The notes: a model not told the origin generated them from the sequence alone. Positions 1 through 10,515 are shown, counted from the first letter of the stretch. The stretch is DNA of 64,000 nucleotides from Nonomuraea soli (GCF_013761175.1 NZ_JACDUR010000010.1:248001-312000), one strand, 5' to 3'. Made by a program: numbers and translations.

Positions 1-1
1 C

Positions 2-664
2 GCCTCGGTGCCCGCGCCTCGGCTGCTGACGACCTTCGAGCACGACGGCTGGGTGGCCCTCGTCTTCGAGGACATCGAGGGCAGGCACCCGGTCACTCCG
101 TGGGAACGCGAGGAACTCGACCGCGTCGTGGAGGCCGTGCGGACGATGAACACCGCCCTGACGCCCTCCCCGGTCGAGGCGCCCGCCATGGCCGACTACT
201 ACGACGAGAACTTCCACGGCTGGCGGCGGCTCGTGACCGAGGACACCACCGGGCTGGACCCGTGGGCGCTGCGGTGGCTGGAGAGGCTCGCCGCGCTCGA
301 AGCGGGCTGGGCCGAGGCGACCAAGGGCGACACCCTGCTCCAGTCCGACCTGCGCGCCGACAACATCCTGCTGGCAGGCGAGCGCGTCTACTTCGTGGAC
401 TGGCCGCACGCCTGCGTCGGGGCGGCCTGGTTCGACCTGCTGGCCATGCTGCCGTCGGTGCGCATGCAGGGCGGTCCGCCGCCTCAGGACCTGCTGCCCG
501 ACCCCTCCCACGACATCACCGTCGGGCTCGTCGCCCTGGCCGGCTATTTCGTACGGCAGGGCCGCCTGCCCGACCCTCCGGGCCTGCCCACCCTGCGGGC
601 CTTCCAGCGTGCCCAGGGCGCCGTCGCGATCGAGTGGCTGAAGCACCGCACCGGGTGGCAGTAG
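2..664 (+). CDS. Phosphotransferase, APH/choline-kinase fold (5' partial)
   Basis: This is the C-terminal part of a kinase-like phosphotransferase of the aminoglycoside phosphotransferase (APH) superfamily. The catalytic loop reads QSDLRADNILL: the catalytic Asp and the Asn six residues on are present, but the usual His two residues before the Asp is Gln. The DFG-equivalent metal site is FVDWPHA. About 220 residues are visible against roughly 280-320 for the family, and the frame is open to the window edge. The GTG at position 8 is therefore probably internal, and the ATP-binding N-lobe lies upstream. The gene ends 12 nt before tsaB, so the two may be co-transcribed. The substrate is unknown; many such proteins act on small hydroxylated metabolites rather than antibiotics. 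Confidence 0.75.
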   Translation, partial: ASVPAPRLLTTFEHDGWVALVFEDIEGRHPVTPWEREELDRVVEAVRTMNTALTPSPVEAPAMADYYDENFHGWRRLVTEDTTGLDPWALRWLERLAALEAGWAEATKGDTLLQSDLRADNILLAGERVYFVDWPHACVGAAWFDLLAMLPSVRMQGGPPPQDLLPDPSHDITVGLVALAGYFVRQGRLPDPPGLPTLRAFQRAQGAVAIEWLKHRTGWQ

Positions 665-675
665 GCTAACTATTC

Positions 676-1314
676 GTGCTGCTCCTGGCCTTTGACACCG
701 CGACGCCTGCCGTCACCGCCGCCTTGCACGACGGTGAGCGGGTGCTCGCCGAGTCCACCACCATCGACGCCCGGCGCCACGGTGAGCTGCTCGCCCCCCT
801 CATCGAGAAGACCCTGGCCCATGCCGGGGCCTCCATCCGCGACGTCACGGCCCTGGTCGCCGGCACCGGACCCGGGCCCTACACGGGCCTGCGCGTCGGC
901 CTGGTGACCGCTCAGGGCCTGGCCACCTCGCTCGGGGTGCCCGCCTACGGCGTCTGCACCCTCGACGCCCTCGCCTACGGCTCCGGCCTGCGGGAGGAGT
1001 TCCTCGTCGCCACCGACGCGCGGCGCAAGGAGGTCTTCTGGGCGCGCTACTCCTCCTTCGGCAGCCGCCTCGACGGGCCCCACGTCGACAAGCCCGCCGA
1101 CGTGCCCGTCAACGGGCTGCCGGTGGTGGGTCCCCCGCTGTACCCCGAGATCCTGGGCGAGCCCCAGGCTCCGCCGTACCCCCTGGCCGGATTCCTGGCC
1201 GCCCTGGCGGCCGGGCGCCTCGCGGCGGGAGAGCGGCTCGACGAGCCGCGCCCGATCTACCTGCGCAGGCCCGACGCCGTGGAACCGGGAGCGCCCAAGA
1301 AGGTCATCCAGTGA
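676..1314 (+). CDS. tsaB: tRNA threonylcarbamoyladenosine synthesis protein TsaB
   Basis: TsaB is the non-catalytic partner of TsaD. With TsaE and TsaD it installs threonylcarbamoyl on A37 of ANN-decoding tRNAs (t6A) in the cytoplasm. The 212-residue protein has the ASKHA-fold signatures LAFDTAT at the N terminus and GTGPGPYTGLRVG near residues 63-75, which is the TsaB hallmark. The start is a GTG. It is followed by rimI through a GTGA overlap and then tsaD, the standard actinobacterial order, so the three genes are translationally coupled. tsaE, which commonly precedes tsaB, is not adjacent; the upstream gene is a phosphotransferase. Confidence 0.95.
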   Translation: MLLLAFDTATPAVTAALHDGERVLAESTTIDARRHGELLAPLIEKTLAHAGASIRDVTALVAGTGPGPYTGLRVGLVTAQGLATSLGVPAYGVCTLDALAYGSGLREEFLVATDARRKEVFWARYSSFGSRLDGPHVDKPADVPVNGLPVVGPPLYPEILGEPQAPPYPLAGFLAALAAGRLAAGERLDEPRPIYLRRPDAVEPGAPKKVIQ

Positions 1315-1749
1315 ACATCCGTCAGATGACCTTCGACGACCTGCCCGCGGTCATGGCCATCGAGCGCGAGACCTTCCCGCTCGACGCCTGGAGCGAGGGC
1401 ATGATGCGCGGCGAGCTGGCCGAGCAGCCGCGCACCAGGCACTACGTCGTGGCCGAGGTCGACTCCGAGATCGTCGGCTACGCCGGGATGGCCGCCGCCG
1501 CCGACCAGGCCGACGTGCAGACCATCGCCGTGCTGGCCGCCCACCGCACCCGCGGCATCGGCAGCGCCATGCTCACGGTTCTGCTCGACGAGGCGCGCAA
1601 ACGCGGCGCGATCGAGATCTTCCTCGAGGTCCGCTCCGACAACCCCGGCGCCAGGTCGGTCTACGAACGCTTCGGCTTCGAGGAGATCGGCATGCGCCGC
1701 CGCTACTACGACGACGGCACCGACGCCGTCGTGATGAAGAGGAAGCTCC

Positions 1750-1757
<8 letters not shown>
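1311..1757 (+). CDS. rimI: Ribosomal-protein-alanine N-acetyltransferase RimI-like (GNAT)
   Basis: This 148-residue GNAT enzyme lies between tsaB and tsaD, the usual place of rimI. The acetyl-CoA pyrophosphate-binding segment reads RTRGIG (Q/R-x-x-G-x-G/A) after the beta-4 strand VQTIAVL, and the C-terminal YERFGFEEIG motif is typical of RimI. In Escherichia coli RimI acetylates the N-terminal Ala of ribosomal protein S18; actinobacterial homologues may acetylate other protein N termini. The start GTG overlaps the tsaB stop and the 3' end overlaps the tsaD start by 8 nt. This strongly suggests one transcript with coupled translation. Confidence 0.92.
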
Positions 1758-2781
<1,024 letters not shown>

Positions 2782-2791
2782 GGCCGGTCCG

Positions 2792-2839
2792 CAGCACCAC
2801 CCGCTGCGCCCCCGGCAGGGGGCACAGCGGGTGGTGCTG
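2792..2839. terminator. Bidirectional hairpin between convergent tsaD and the coiled-coil gene
   Basis: CAGCACCACCCGCTG (2792-2806) pairs perfectly with CAGCGGGTGGTGCTG (2825-2839). An inner GCCCCC/GGGGGC stem (2808-2813 with 2818-2823) closes a 4-nt loop. There is no T-run, as is usual in high-G+C actinomycetes. It lies between two convergent genes and can serve both. Confidence 0.85.
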
Positions 2840-2842
2840 TGT

Positions 2843-4501
2843 TCAGTCCTTCGGGCGTGACGGCCGCAGCAGCGCCTCGGCCAGCGCCAGCATCGTCTCC
2901 TCGAGCGCGCTCAGCCGCTTGGTCAGGTCGCTCGTGGCGGGCTCCACGATGCCCGTCACCGTCTCGCTGACCTCGTCGCGGTCGGGCCGGGCCTGAACGA
3001 TCTCCGCCAGCGTCGTGGCCGCCGTCGACAGCCGCTCGTCGATCGCGTCGAGCCGCTTGACGTGCTCGATGGTGACCCCGTCGAGGAGCTCGCCGACCTG
3101 CTGGCCGACGCCGAGCGTGGCGGGCAGCTGGCCGATGCGCTGGTTGACGGCCTCGACGTGGTCGTCGACCGACTCCAGCTGCTCGCGCGCCTGCTCGGCG
3201 CGGAGGTCGACGCCGTCGAAGCGGCTGACCATGTGCTCCTCGACCTCCACGAGCCGCTCGTCGAGCGCGCCGAGGTGGGAGTCGAGGTTGTTGAAGCGGG
3301 CCTCGTGGCGGCTGTCGGCGTTGCCGACCCGCTCGTCGAGCGAGGTGAAGCGGCTGTCGACCCGGCCGTCGAGCGAGTCGAAGCGGTCGTCGTGGCGGCG
3401 CAGGTGACCGTCGACGACGGCCAGGCGCTTGTCGAGCGAGGCCGAGCGGCCGTCGAGGGCGCCCAGGCGGGTGTCGACGCCGTCGAGACGGGTGTCGATG
3501 TCGGCCAGGCACTCGTCGGCGGTCTCGATGCGGCTGTCGACGCTGCCGAGCCGGTTGTCGACGGCGACCAGGCGGCCGTCGACGCTGTCGACGCGGCTGT
3601 CGAGGAGGTCGAGACGGCCGGACAGGGTTTGCTCGCCGGCGTCGACCCTGACGTTGACCTGCTCGACCGCGGCCGACAGGAGTTCGGTGGCGGCGGCGAG
3701 GTTGCCTTCGAGCTGCTCGGCTGTGGCTCCGACCTTGTCGTCGAGCTGCCCGGCCGCGGCGCTCACCCGTTGGTCGAGGCGGTCGGCCGCAGCCGCCAGC
3801 TTCTGGTCGAGCTGGGTGACCTTCTGCTCGACCTTCTGCTCGACCTGGGCCGCGGCGGCGTCGACCTTCTCGTCGAGCCGTTCGCTCAGCTCGACCAGGC
3901 CGCCCTCGATGCGGTCGGTGCGGCCGGCCAGCTCTCCGAGTGACTTGTCGAGACGGGAGAAGCGGCTGGCCGCGGCCTCCATCTGGTTGCCGAGCTGGCC
4001 GAGCTGGGTGACGACCTCGGTGACCCGCCTGGCGATGCCCTCGGTGCCGTCGACGACGGCCTGCAGGCGGCGCAGGGCCTCGTCGACGTTCTCGCCCATG
4101 GTGCCGACGTCGGCCCAGAGGCTGGGCAGCTCCCCGATGGGGGTGACGCGCTCGCCGACGGTGCCGACCTGGTCGCCGACGAGGCCGACGCGGTCGCGGA
4201 CCGCCTCGACGTGCTCGGCGAGGCTCTCGGCCCACGACGGCGGGCGGGTGGTGATGTCGTCGAGCCGGCCGCTGACGGTGTCGAGGACGCCGCTGAGGCC
4301 GCCGAGCTCTCGCTCGCGGACCTCGCGCAGCAGCCACTCCATGCCTTCGAGGCGCTGGCGGATCTCGTCGAGCACGGCTCCCTGGGTGCGCTGCTCGTAG
4401 ACGTGATCCTGCGCGGCGCGCGCGAGGAGCTCCCGCATCCGGTCGGAGATGGCTGCCTGGCCGCTAGCCTGCAGAAGGGCCGTGTGGTTGGAATGATCCA
4501 C
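2843..4501 (-). CDS. Long coiled-coil repeat protein of unknown function
   Basis: A 552-residue protein, almost entirely predictable coiled coil. Residues about 240-470 are built from short repeats of the type R-L-D-S-V-D-x-R-L, spaced 7 residues apart with hydrophobic a/d positions; weaker heptads flank it. There is no signal peptide, membrane segment or known catalytic motif, and a single Cys occurs in the repeat region. I chose the GTG at 4501 because AAGGAG (complement of 4508-4513) sits 6 nt upstream. A GTG at 4588 would add 29 residues but lacks such a site. The repeats resemble phage-tail or apolipoprotein-like helical repeats only in general form. The function is unknown; a structural or scaffolding role is a guess. 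A 144-nt upstream gap should hold its promoter. Confidence 0.8.
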   Translation of the reverse strand: MDHSNHTALLQASGQAAISDRMRELLARAAQDHVYEQRTQGAVLDEIRQRLEGMEWLLREVRERELGGLSGVLDTVSGRLDDITTRPPSWAESLAEHVEAVRDRVGLVGDQVGTVGERVTPIGELPSLWADVGTMGENVDEALRRLQAVVDGTEGIARRVTEVVTQLGQLGNQMEAAASRFSRLDKSLGELAGRTDRIEGGLVELSERLDEKVDAAAAQVEQKVEQKVTQLDQKLAAAADRLDQRVSAAAGQLDDKVGATAEQLEGNLAAATELLSAAVEQVNVRVDAGEQTLSGRLDLLDSRVDSVDGRLVAVDNRLGSVDSRIETADECLADIDTRLDGVDTRLGALDGRSASLDKRLAVVDGHLRRHDDRFDSLDGRVDSRFTSLDERVGNADSRHEARFNNLDSHLGALDERLVEVEEHMVSRFDGVDLRAEQAREQLESVDDHVEAVNQRIGQLPATLGVGQQVGELLDGVTIEHVKRLDAIDERLSTAATTLAEIVQARPDRDEVSETVTGIVEPATSDLTKRLSALEETMLALAEALLRPSRPKD

Positions 4502-4645
4502 CGAAAACTCCTTGCACTCGCCTACGGCTTTCTGCGCGGCGGTGGGATTGGTCCGGTTCGCATGGGAGGAAAACTCCCGCACGTCCACCTTAGCCAGTGG
4601 ATCAAGATACTTCTGGGCGACGATAAAAGATGGCGATATTCCTGT

Positions 4646-5842
4646 TTACGCAGGTGGACAGGGGGAGCAGAGCAGGGCGAATGGCTTGTCCATAATCCGC
4701 GTCAGGATGACAACCGCCGATTTGTCGCCGGAAAGTCGGAGGTCGCTGCGCAAACGCTCGATATCGACGGCCGACCCACGCTTCTTGATGGTGACATTTC
4801 CTATTTGGCGTCTTCTGAGCGTCGATCTCAGGCGCTTGAGGGAGAAGGGGAGTGATTCGTGCACCTCGTAGCGTGCCGCCCACGGAGTGCCGATCGCGGC
4901 GTCGGAGGTGATGTAGGCGATCATCGGGTCCGCGAGGTGACCCTGAACGAGATCGGCCACCTCGGCGACCAGGTGCGCCCTGATCGCCGCGCCGTCGGGC
5001 TCGTAGACGTAGCGCGCCACCGGGCCGACCGCGGCCGTCGCGCCGGTGGGGGTGAGGGTGTGCCCTCCGGGCAGCAGGGTGGCCCGCCGCCACGGGTGCT
5101 CCTCCGAGGTCGGCTCCGCCATACGGCAGGCGAGGGTCCCGCTCCACAGGGCGGCCTCCTTGACCTCGCCCCGGTGCGACACCCACTCGGCCTCGGCGTC
5201 GTCAGGGATGAACTCGTACGGCAGCCCCGGCGCCACCTTCAGGCAGGCCGCCCGCGAGCGCTCCAGCAGGCCGAGCACCACCGGCCAGGGCGGGGAGTAC
5301 GACTGCGGGTCGAAGGTGCGCCCGCGCGACGTACGGCGCGCGGGATCGGCGAACAGCACGTCGTAGCCCGAGGGATCGACGTCGGCCGCGTCGCCCGTGC
5401 GCACCGTGACGCGAGACGACAACCCCAGCGCGTCGGCGTTGGCGGCGGCCACGGCGGCCGTCAGCGGATCGAGGTCGACGGCGTCGATCGTGTGCCCGGC
5501 ACGAGCCAGGGCCAGGAAGTCGCCCCCTATGCCGCAGCAGGCGTCCACGACGCGCAGCGAGCCGGTCAGCCGCGCGGCGCGATGGGCCGCGACGTCGGCG
5601 TGGGTCGACTGCTCGAGGCCGTGGGGAGTGAAGTACATGAGCTCGGCGTCGGCGCCGAACTTGACCTTCGCACGGGCGCGCAGCCCGGCCTGGGTGAGGG
5701 CGGCGGAGGTGAGCGAGGCGTCGTAGGTGCGGCGGAGGCGGGTGGCGGCGGCGACCGGATCGGCGCCGGCCAGCTCCGACGCCTCGGCCAGCGCCTTCTG
5801 GCCGAGAGGCGTCAGCAGGGCGAGAAAGGCGTCGAGGTCCAC
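4646..5842 (-). CDS. Class I SAM-dependent methyltransferase with THUMP-like C-terminal domain
   Basis: A 398-residue cytoplasmic protein. The Rossmann core holds SAM motif I as VDACCGIGGDFLALA (about residues 98-112), the acidic end of strand 2 as VDLDP, and a motif IV-like segment FADPARRT where NPPY-type enzymes place their catalytic loop. The C-terminal part (RLRSTLRRRQIGNVTIKKRG, then an SALVVLTR-like segment) matches the THUMP-like domain found after such methyltransferases in actinobacteria. This architecture points to nucleic-acid methylation, but the target is not known. Its start is the GTG following a short gap from the Uma2 gene. It is on the same strand as the coiled-coil gene, with 144 nt between them. 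Confidence 0.8.
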   Translation of the reverse strand: MDLDAFLALLTPLGQKALAEASELAGADPVAAATRLRRTYDASLTSAALTQAGLRARAKVKFGADAELMYFTPHGLEQSTHADVAAHRAARLTGSLRVVDACCGIGGDFLALARAGHTIDAVDLDPLTAAVAAANADALGLSSRVTVRTGDAADVDPSGYDVLFADPARRTSRGRTFDPQSYSPPWPVVLGLLERSRAACLKVAPGLPYEFIPDDAEAEWVSHRGEVKEAALWSGTLACRMAEPTSEEHPWRRATLLPGGHTLTPTGATAAVGPVARYVYEPDGAAIRAHLVAEVADLVQGHLADPMIAYITSDAAIGTPWAARYEVHESLPFSLKRLRSTLRRRQIGNVTIKKRGSAVDIERLRSDLRLSGDKSAVVILTRIMDKPFALLCSPCPPA

Positions 5843-5853
5843 GCCGTCCGACG

Positions 5854-6510
5854 TTAGCGCAGCAGTTCGGCGAAGTGGATTTCGAGGTCGAAGGGCTCGC
5901 TGCGGGTGAAGGAGTCGCGGTAGATGCCGGTGCAGTCGTAGGTGTGGGTGTCGGGGTCGAGTTCGTAGGTGGCGATGACCGGCTTGCCGGATTCATCGCT
6001 GATGATCCAGAAGTGCTCGATGCCGGCCGCGGCGTAGATCCGGGGCTTCACCTTGCGGTCACGATAGTCCGACTCGGGAGAGACGACCTCCGCGACCAGA
6101 TGGACCTCGCTGGGCTGGAAGAAGGTCCGGTCGGGCGCGGCGGCGGCGGTGTTGTACACCAGCACATCGGGAGCGGGGCGCTGGTTCTTGGAGATCTTGA
6201 CGGTGAACTGGGTGGTGACGCGGAATTCCTCCGGCGCCTGTGTGTCGAGAAGGTGACGCAGGCCGGTGATGACGCTCTCGTGAAAGAGACGCTGGGGGGA
6301 CATGAGGATGAGGGCTCCGTCGATGAGTTCCACGCGCTTGAAGATGTCGAGTTCGCCATTGGGGCCGTCTGAGGGAAGGCGGTCCAGGTCATCGGCCTCC
6401 CAGCCGCCCGGGGGCGGGAAGGGCCAGTTCTTCAGGACGTCTCGGGTGTGCTCCATCGTGGTAGTCACATCACTCACAGTAGCGTTGCACTCATCACCGT
6501 TCGTAGTCAT
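5854..6510 (-). CDS. Uma2-family PD-(D/E)XK nuclease-like protein
   Basis: A 218-residue member of the Uma2 (DUF820) family, a restriction-endonuclease-like fold widespread in actinobacteria and cyanobacteria with unknown cellular role. The core shows RPAPDVLVYN (the PD motif Asp) followed by VHLVAEVVSPES (the E-x-x motif) and KPRIYAAAGIEHFWIIS, the classic Uma2 ending. The ATG at 6510 overlaps the stop of the upstream DUF1801 gene as ATGA, so I prefer it over the internal ATG at 6456. No methyltransferase or specificity subunit is adjacent, so a restriction role is not supported by context. Confidence 0.85.
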   Translation of the reverse strand: MTTNGDECNATVSDVTTTMEHTRDVLKNWPFPPPGGWEADDLDRLPSDGPNGELDIFKRVELIDGALILMSPQRLFHESVITGLRHLLDTQAPEEFRVTTQFTVKISKNQRPAPDVLVYNTAAAAPDRTFFQPSEVHLVAEVVSPESDYRDRKVKPRIYAAAGIEHFWIISDESGKPVIATYELDPDTHTYDCTGIYRDSFTRSEPFDLEIHFAELLR

Positions 6511-6854
6511 CGAACCACATTCTCCACCGCCTGGGTGAAGTAGTCGCGCAACGCCCCCTCGTCGAGGTCCCCCACGTTCCTGAGCTTGACGTGACGTGAG
6601 CGCGACCCCGAGCCCTCCAGCAGCCCGTGGTCGTCGGTGAAGTCGGCGCCGCGGTCGAAGGCGAGCAGGACGTGGGCCTTGGAGGGGCGCACGATCGCGA
6701 TGTGGCCCTTGGTGATGCGCCACGCGGGCGAGCCGTAGTGGATCACTTCGGACGCGCCGGGGGCGGCCGAGGCCGCGAGGGTGCGGAGGGACTCCACGAT
6801 CTCCTGCTGGTGGGCGGGAAGCTGGGCGATGTACTGCTCGATGGCGTTGTTCAT
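6507..6854 (-). CDS. DUF1801 (YdhG-like) domain protein
   Basis: A small cytoplasmic protein of 115 residues. The segment VIHYGSPAWRI followed by HIAIVRPSKAHVLLAF is the signature of DUF1801/YdhG proteins, which share a fold with frataxin-like iron-binding proteins; no biochemical role is established. The ATG at 6854 is chosen because the family starts with an amphipathic helix (NNAIEQYIAQLP); an upstream GTG would add nine atypical residues. The stop overlaps the start of the Uma2 gene (ATGA), so the pair is translationally coupled. Whether they act together is unknown. Confidence 0.8.
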   Translation of the reverse strand: MNNAIEQYIAQLPAHQQEIVESLRTLAASAAPGASEVIHYGSPAWRITKGHIAIVRPSKAHVLLAFDRGADFTDDHGLLEGSGSRSRHVKLRNVGDLDEGALRDYFTQAVENVVR

Positions 6855-6911
6855 GGCAGTGAGTCTGCCGCCGCGCTCCACGGAGCGGCATCCGTGGAAA
6901 CCACGGAACCG

Positions 6912-7403
6912 TCAGCCGTCGCCCAGTGAGTGCAGGAGCTTGCGCAGGAGGCCGGCCAGCAGTTCCTGCTCGGCGGGGTCGAGGGCGTCGAGCATGCGCC
7001 TCTCGTTGGCGACGTGGCTGTAGACGATCTCGGTGGCCAGGCGTGCGCCCTCGTCGGTGAGGGTGACCAGGACCATGCGGCGGTTGCCCGGCGCCTGGGA
7101 GCGGGTGACGAGGCCGCGCTCGACGAGGCGGTCCATGCGGTTGGTGAGCGTCGCGGGGCTGACGAGCATGGCCGCGGTGACGTCCTTCATGCACATGGTG
7201 TGCTCGGGGTTGCTGCGCAGGAGGGTCAGCAGGGAGTCGAACTCCCAGGGCTCCAGGTCACGGGCGGCGAGGTGGTCCTTGATGCCGCGCTCCAGCAGGC
7301 GGGAGGCGCGGGAGAGGCGTCCGACCACGTGCATGGGGGTGACGTCGAGGTCGGGGAGGGCCCGGGCCCACTGGTCGCTGATGCCGTCGACTGCGTCACG
7401 CAT
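6912..7403 (-). CDS. MarR-family transcriptional regulator
   Basis: A 163-residue winged-helix regulator. The DNA-binding part covers TMCMKDVTAAMLVSPATLTN (recognition helix) and RSQAPGNRRMVLVTLTDEG (wing, with the MarR-typical D/NRR and LT.EG). N- and C-terminal helices provide dimerisation. It is transcribed divergently from an NAD-dependent epimerase/dehydratase with 94 nt between them. That gap carries five TTCGA/TCGAA half-sites, so autoregulation plus control of the epimerase gene is likely. The ATG at 7403 is chosen because longer frames run into the operator region. The effector is unknown. Confidence 0.88.
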   Translation of the reverse strand: MRDAVDGISDQWARALPDLDVTPMHVVGRLSRASRLLERGIKDHLAARDLEPWEFDSLLTLLRSNPEHTMCMKDVTAAMLVSPATLTNRMDRLVERGLVTRSQAPGNRRMVLVTLTDEGARLATEIVYSHVANERRMLDALDPAEQELLAGLLRKLLHSLGDG

Positions 7404-7423
7404 GGTGTGACGATACCAAACAT

Positions 7424-7487
7424 TTCGAGGTTGAACTTTTCGATCGCAAGAGCTAACGTCTGCGGCGTCGAAAGATTCGATGTCGAA
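7424..7487. promoter_or_regulatory. Putative MarR operator cluster (five TTCGA/TCGAA half-sites)
   Basis: The divergent gap holds TTCGA at 7424-7428, 7439-7443 and 7476-7480, and TCGAA at 7468-7472 and 7483-7487. The last pair forms the near-perfect palindrome TTCGATGTCGAA (7476-7487), just upstream of the epimerase start. Such clusters are typical of MarR sites. The assignment rests on position and symmetry only. Confidence 0.6.
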
Positions 7488-7497
7488 AGGTTGGGTC

Positions 7498-8298
7498 ATG
7501 AAGATCTTGGTTGTGGGCGCGACGGGGTACATCGGCTCGGTGGTGGCCGAGAGGCTGGCCGAGCGTGGGCACGAGGTGGTGGCGCTCGTACGGCAGGCGG
7601 GCCGCGTGCCGTACGAGGAGCGGGTGGGGGATCTGGGTGACCCGGCGAGCCTCCCGTCGGAGGAGTTCGACGCGGTCGTGCACGCCGGGCAGCTCACCGG
7701 CGACGAGCCGACCGACCTGGCCGCGATCGGCAGGCTGGGGCGGGTCCACTACGTCAGCGGCGTCTGGGTCCTGGGCGACACCGAGGACGGCCCCGAGGAC
7801 AGCCCCGTGAACCCCATCGCGATCGTCGGCTACCGGCCGACGGTGGAGCGGCTGGTGCTCGACGGCGGCGGCACGGTGATCCGCCCCGGCGTGGTGCACG
7901 GTCGCGGTCAGGGCATCCCCGCCCTGCTCAAGGCCTGGGCGGCCGAGCGCGGTCACGGCGTCTACGTGAGCGCGGACGGCCGGGTGCCGACCTGGTCGTT
8001 CGTGCACGTCGACGATCTGGTGGACCTGATTGTGGCCGCGGTGGAACAGAAGGCTTCCGGTCAGGTGTTCCACGGGGTGAGCGAGGCGGTCTCCCTGGAC
8101 GTGGTGGCCGGGGCGATCGCGCCGGATCCGCGGCCCTGGCCGGTCTCCGAGGCCGCTCAGGCCGTGGGCGGTCCGTTCGCGGAAGCGCTCGCGCTGAACC
8201 AGCGTGTCAGCTCCGCGCGAACGCGCGCCACCCTCGGATGGCACCCGAACCGGCCTGGCATCCTGTCCGACCTGGAAGAAGGCTCGTACACGGGCTGA
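7498..8298 (+). CDS. NAD-dependent epimerase/dehydratase (extended SDR family)
   Basis: A 266-residue Rossmann protein. VVGATGYIGSVVAERLAERG is the glycine-rich NAD(P)-binding motif of extended or atypical SDRs. The usual catalytic YxxxK is not obvious: the region after YVSGVWVLGD reads IVGYRPTVERLVL, with Tyr followed by Glu/Arg rather than Lys. It may therefore be a reductase-like or non-catalytic atypical SDR. VPTWSFVHVDDLVDL is the common lid-domain motif. The ATG at 7498 has AAGG 7 nt upstream. It is divergent from the MarR gene and probably its target; the substrate is unknown. Confidence 0.8.
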   Translation: MKILVVGATGYIGSVVAERLAERGHEVVALVRQAGRVPYEERVGDLGDPASLPSEEFDAVVHAGQLTGDEPTDLAAIGRLGRVHYVSGVWVLGDTEDGPEDSPVNPIAIVGYRPTVERLVLDGGGTVIRPGVVHGRGQGIPALLKAWAAERGHGVYVSADGRVPTWSFVHVDDLVDLIVAAVEQKASGQVFHGVSEAVSLDVVAGAIAPDPRPWPVSEAAQAVGGPFAEALALNQRVSSARTRATLGWHPNRPGILSDLEEGSYTG

Positions 8299-8309
8299 AG
8301 CCGTTCGTG

Positions 8310-8338
8310 TTGACTGTCAAGCCCCTCTTGCATATGTT
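8310..8338 (+). promoter_or_regulatory. groES-groEL promoter
   Basis: TTGACT (8310-8315) and TATGTT (8333-8338) are separated by 17 nt, a near-consensus housekeeping promoter. The expected start point (about 8345) falls within the CIRCE element, so repressor binding would block initiation. Confidence 0.75.
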
Positions 8339-8343
8339 TCCTG

Positions 8344-8370
8344 TTGGCACTCTCCCCTTGAGAGTGCCAA
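8344..8370. promoter_or_regulatory. CIRCE element (HrcA operator)
   Basis: TTGGCACTC (8344-8352), a 9-nt spacer, then GAGTGCCAA (8362-8370) form a perfect 9-bp inverted repeat. The consensus is TTAGCACTC-N9-GAGTGCTAA; here the third base pair is G:C instead of A:T, symmetrically in both arms. HrcA represses groESL through this site in actinobacteria; hrcA itself is not in the window. Confidence 0.95.
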
Positions 8371-8459
8371 GTAAAGCGACGAGGCAGGTCTGACACCCGC
8401 GACGGCAGGCCGCTGGTCGCCTCTTCTAGATCAGTCAAATCTGAAGGGGAGGTCCGATC

Positions 8460-8771
8460 GTGACGACCGCCACCAAGGTTCCCGTTAAGCCGCTCGGCGA
8501 CCGCATCGTGGTTCAGCCGCTTGAGGCTGAGCAGACGACCGCTTCCGGGCTTGTCATCCCTGACACCGCCAAGGAGAAGCCGCAGGAGGGCAAGGTCCTC
8601 GCTGTGGGCCCGGGCAACTGGGATGAGGACGGCGACAAGCGGATTCCGCTTGACGTCAAGGAGGGCGACATCGTCCTCTACAGCAAGTACGGCGGCACCG
8701 AGGTCAAGTACGGCGGCGAGGAGTACCTGGTGCTCTCCGCCCGCGACGTTCTCGCGATCATCGAGAAGTAA
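8460..8771 (+). CDS. groES: Co-chaperonin GroES
   Basis: GroES forms the heptameric lid of the GroEL folding chamber in the cytoplasm. The 103-residue protein has PLGDRIVVQ near the N terminus and the mobile loop EQTTASGLVIPDTAKEKP. KVLAVGPG and a YGGTEVKYGGEEYLVL C-terminal half follow; all are canonical. The GTG start is preceded by AGGGGAGG. It heads the groES-groEL transcript behind a strong promoter and CIRCE, so it should be heat-inducible. Confidence 0.98.
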   Translation: MTTATKVPVKPLGDRIVVQPLEAEQTTASGLVIPDTAKEKPQEGKVLAVGPGNWDEDGDKRIPLDVKEGDIVLYSKYGGTEVKYGGEEYLVLSARDVLAIIEK

Positions 8772-8785
8772 GTCGGATATGTCGG

Positions 8786-8812
8786 GCCCCGGGTCGCTCT
8801 AGCGCCCGGGGC
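8786..8812 (+). other. Intercistronic hairpin between groES and groEL
   Basis: GCCCCGGG (8786-8793) pairs with CCCGGGGC (8805-8812) around an 11-nt loop in the 70-nt gap. There is no T-run. It may act as a partial terminator or processing/stability element that sets the groES:groEL ratio; that role is inferred. Confidence 0.5.
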
Positions 8813-8841
8813 TTTCGACGCCTGGAGAGGACTTATCTGCA

Positions 8842-10464
<1,623 letters not shown>

Positions 10465-10480
10465 GCCTCGCGCTCTCCGT

Positions 10481-10515
10481 AGAGGCCCGTCCCCGCTGCG
10501 CGGGGGCGGGCCTCT
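10481..10515 (+). terminator. Terminator of the groES-groEL transcript
   Basis: AGAGGCCCGTCCCCGC (10481-10496) pairs with GCGGGGGCGGGCCTCT (10500-10515) with one G:U pair and a 3-nt apical gap. It begins 16 nt after the groEL stop. Confidence 0.8.

Noticed and set aside
3240..3660. Regular DNA repeats that might be an array
   Set aside because: They are the coding consequence of heptad repeats in the coiled-coil protein; there are no unique spacers.
5854..6510. Uma2 nuclease-like gene as part of a restriction or defence system
   Set aside because: No methyltransferase, specificity subunit or other defence gene is adjacent except an RNA/DNA methyltransferase with THUMP-like domain that is not coupled to it; Uma2 proteins are abundant and of unknown role.
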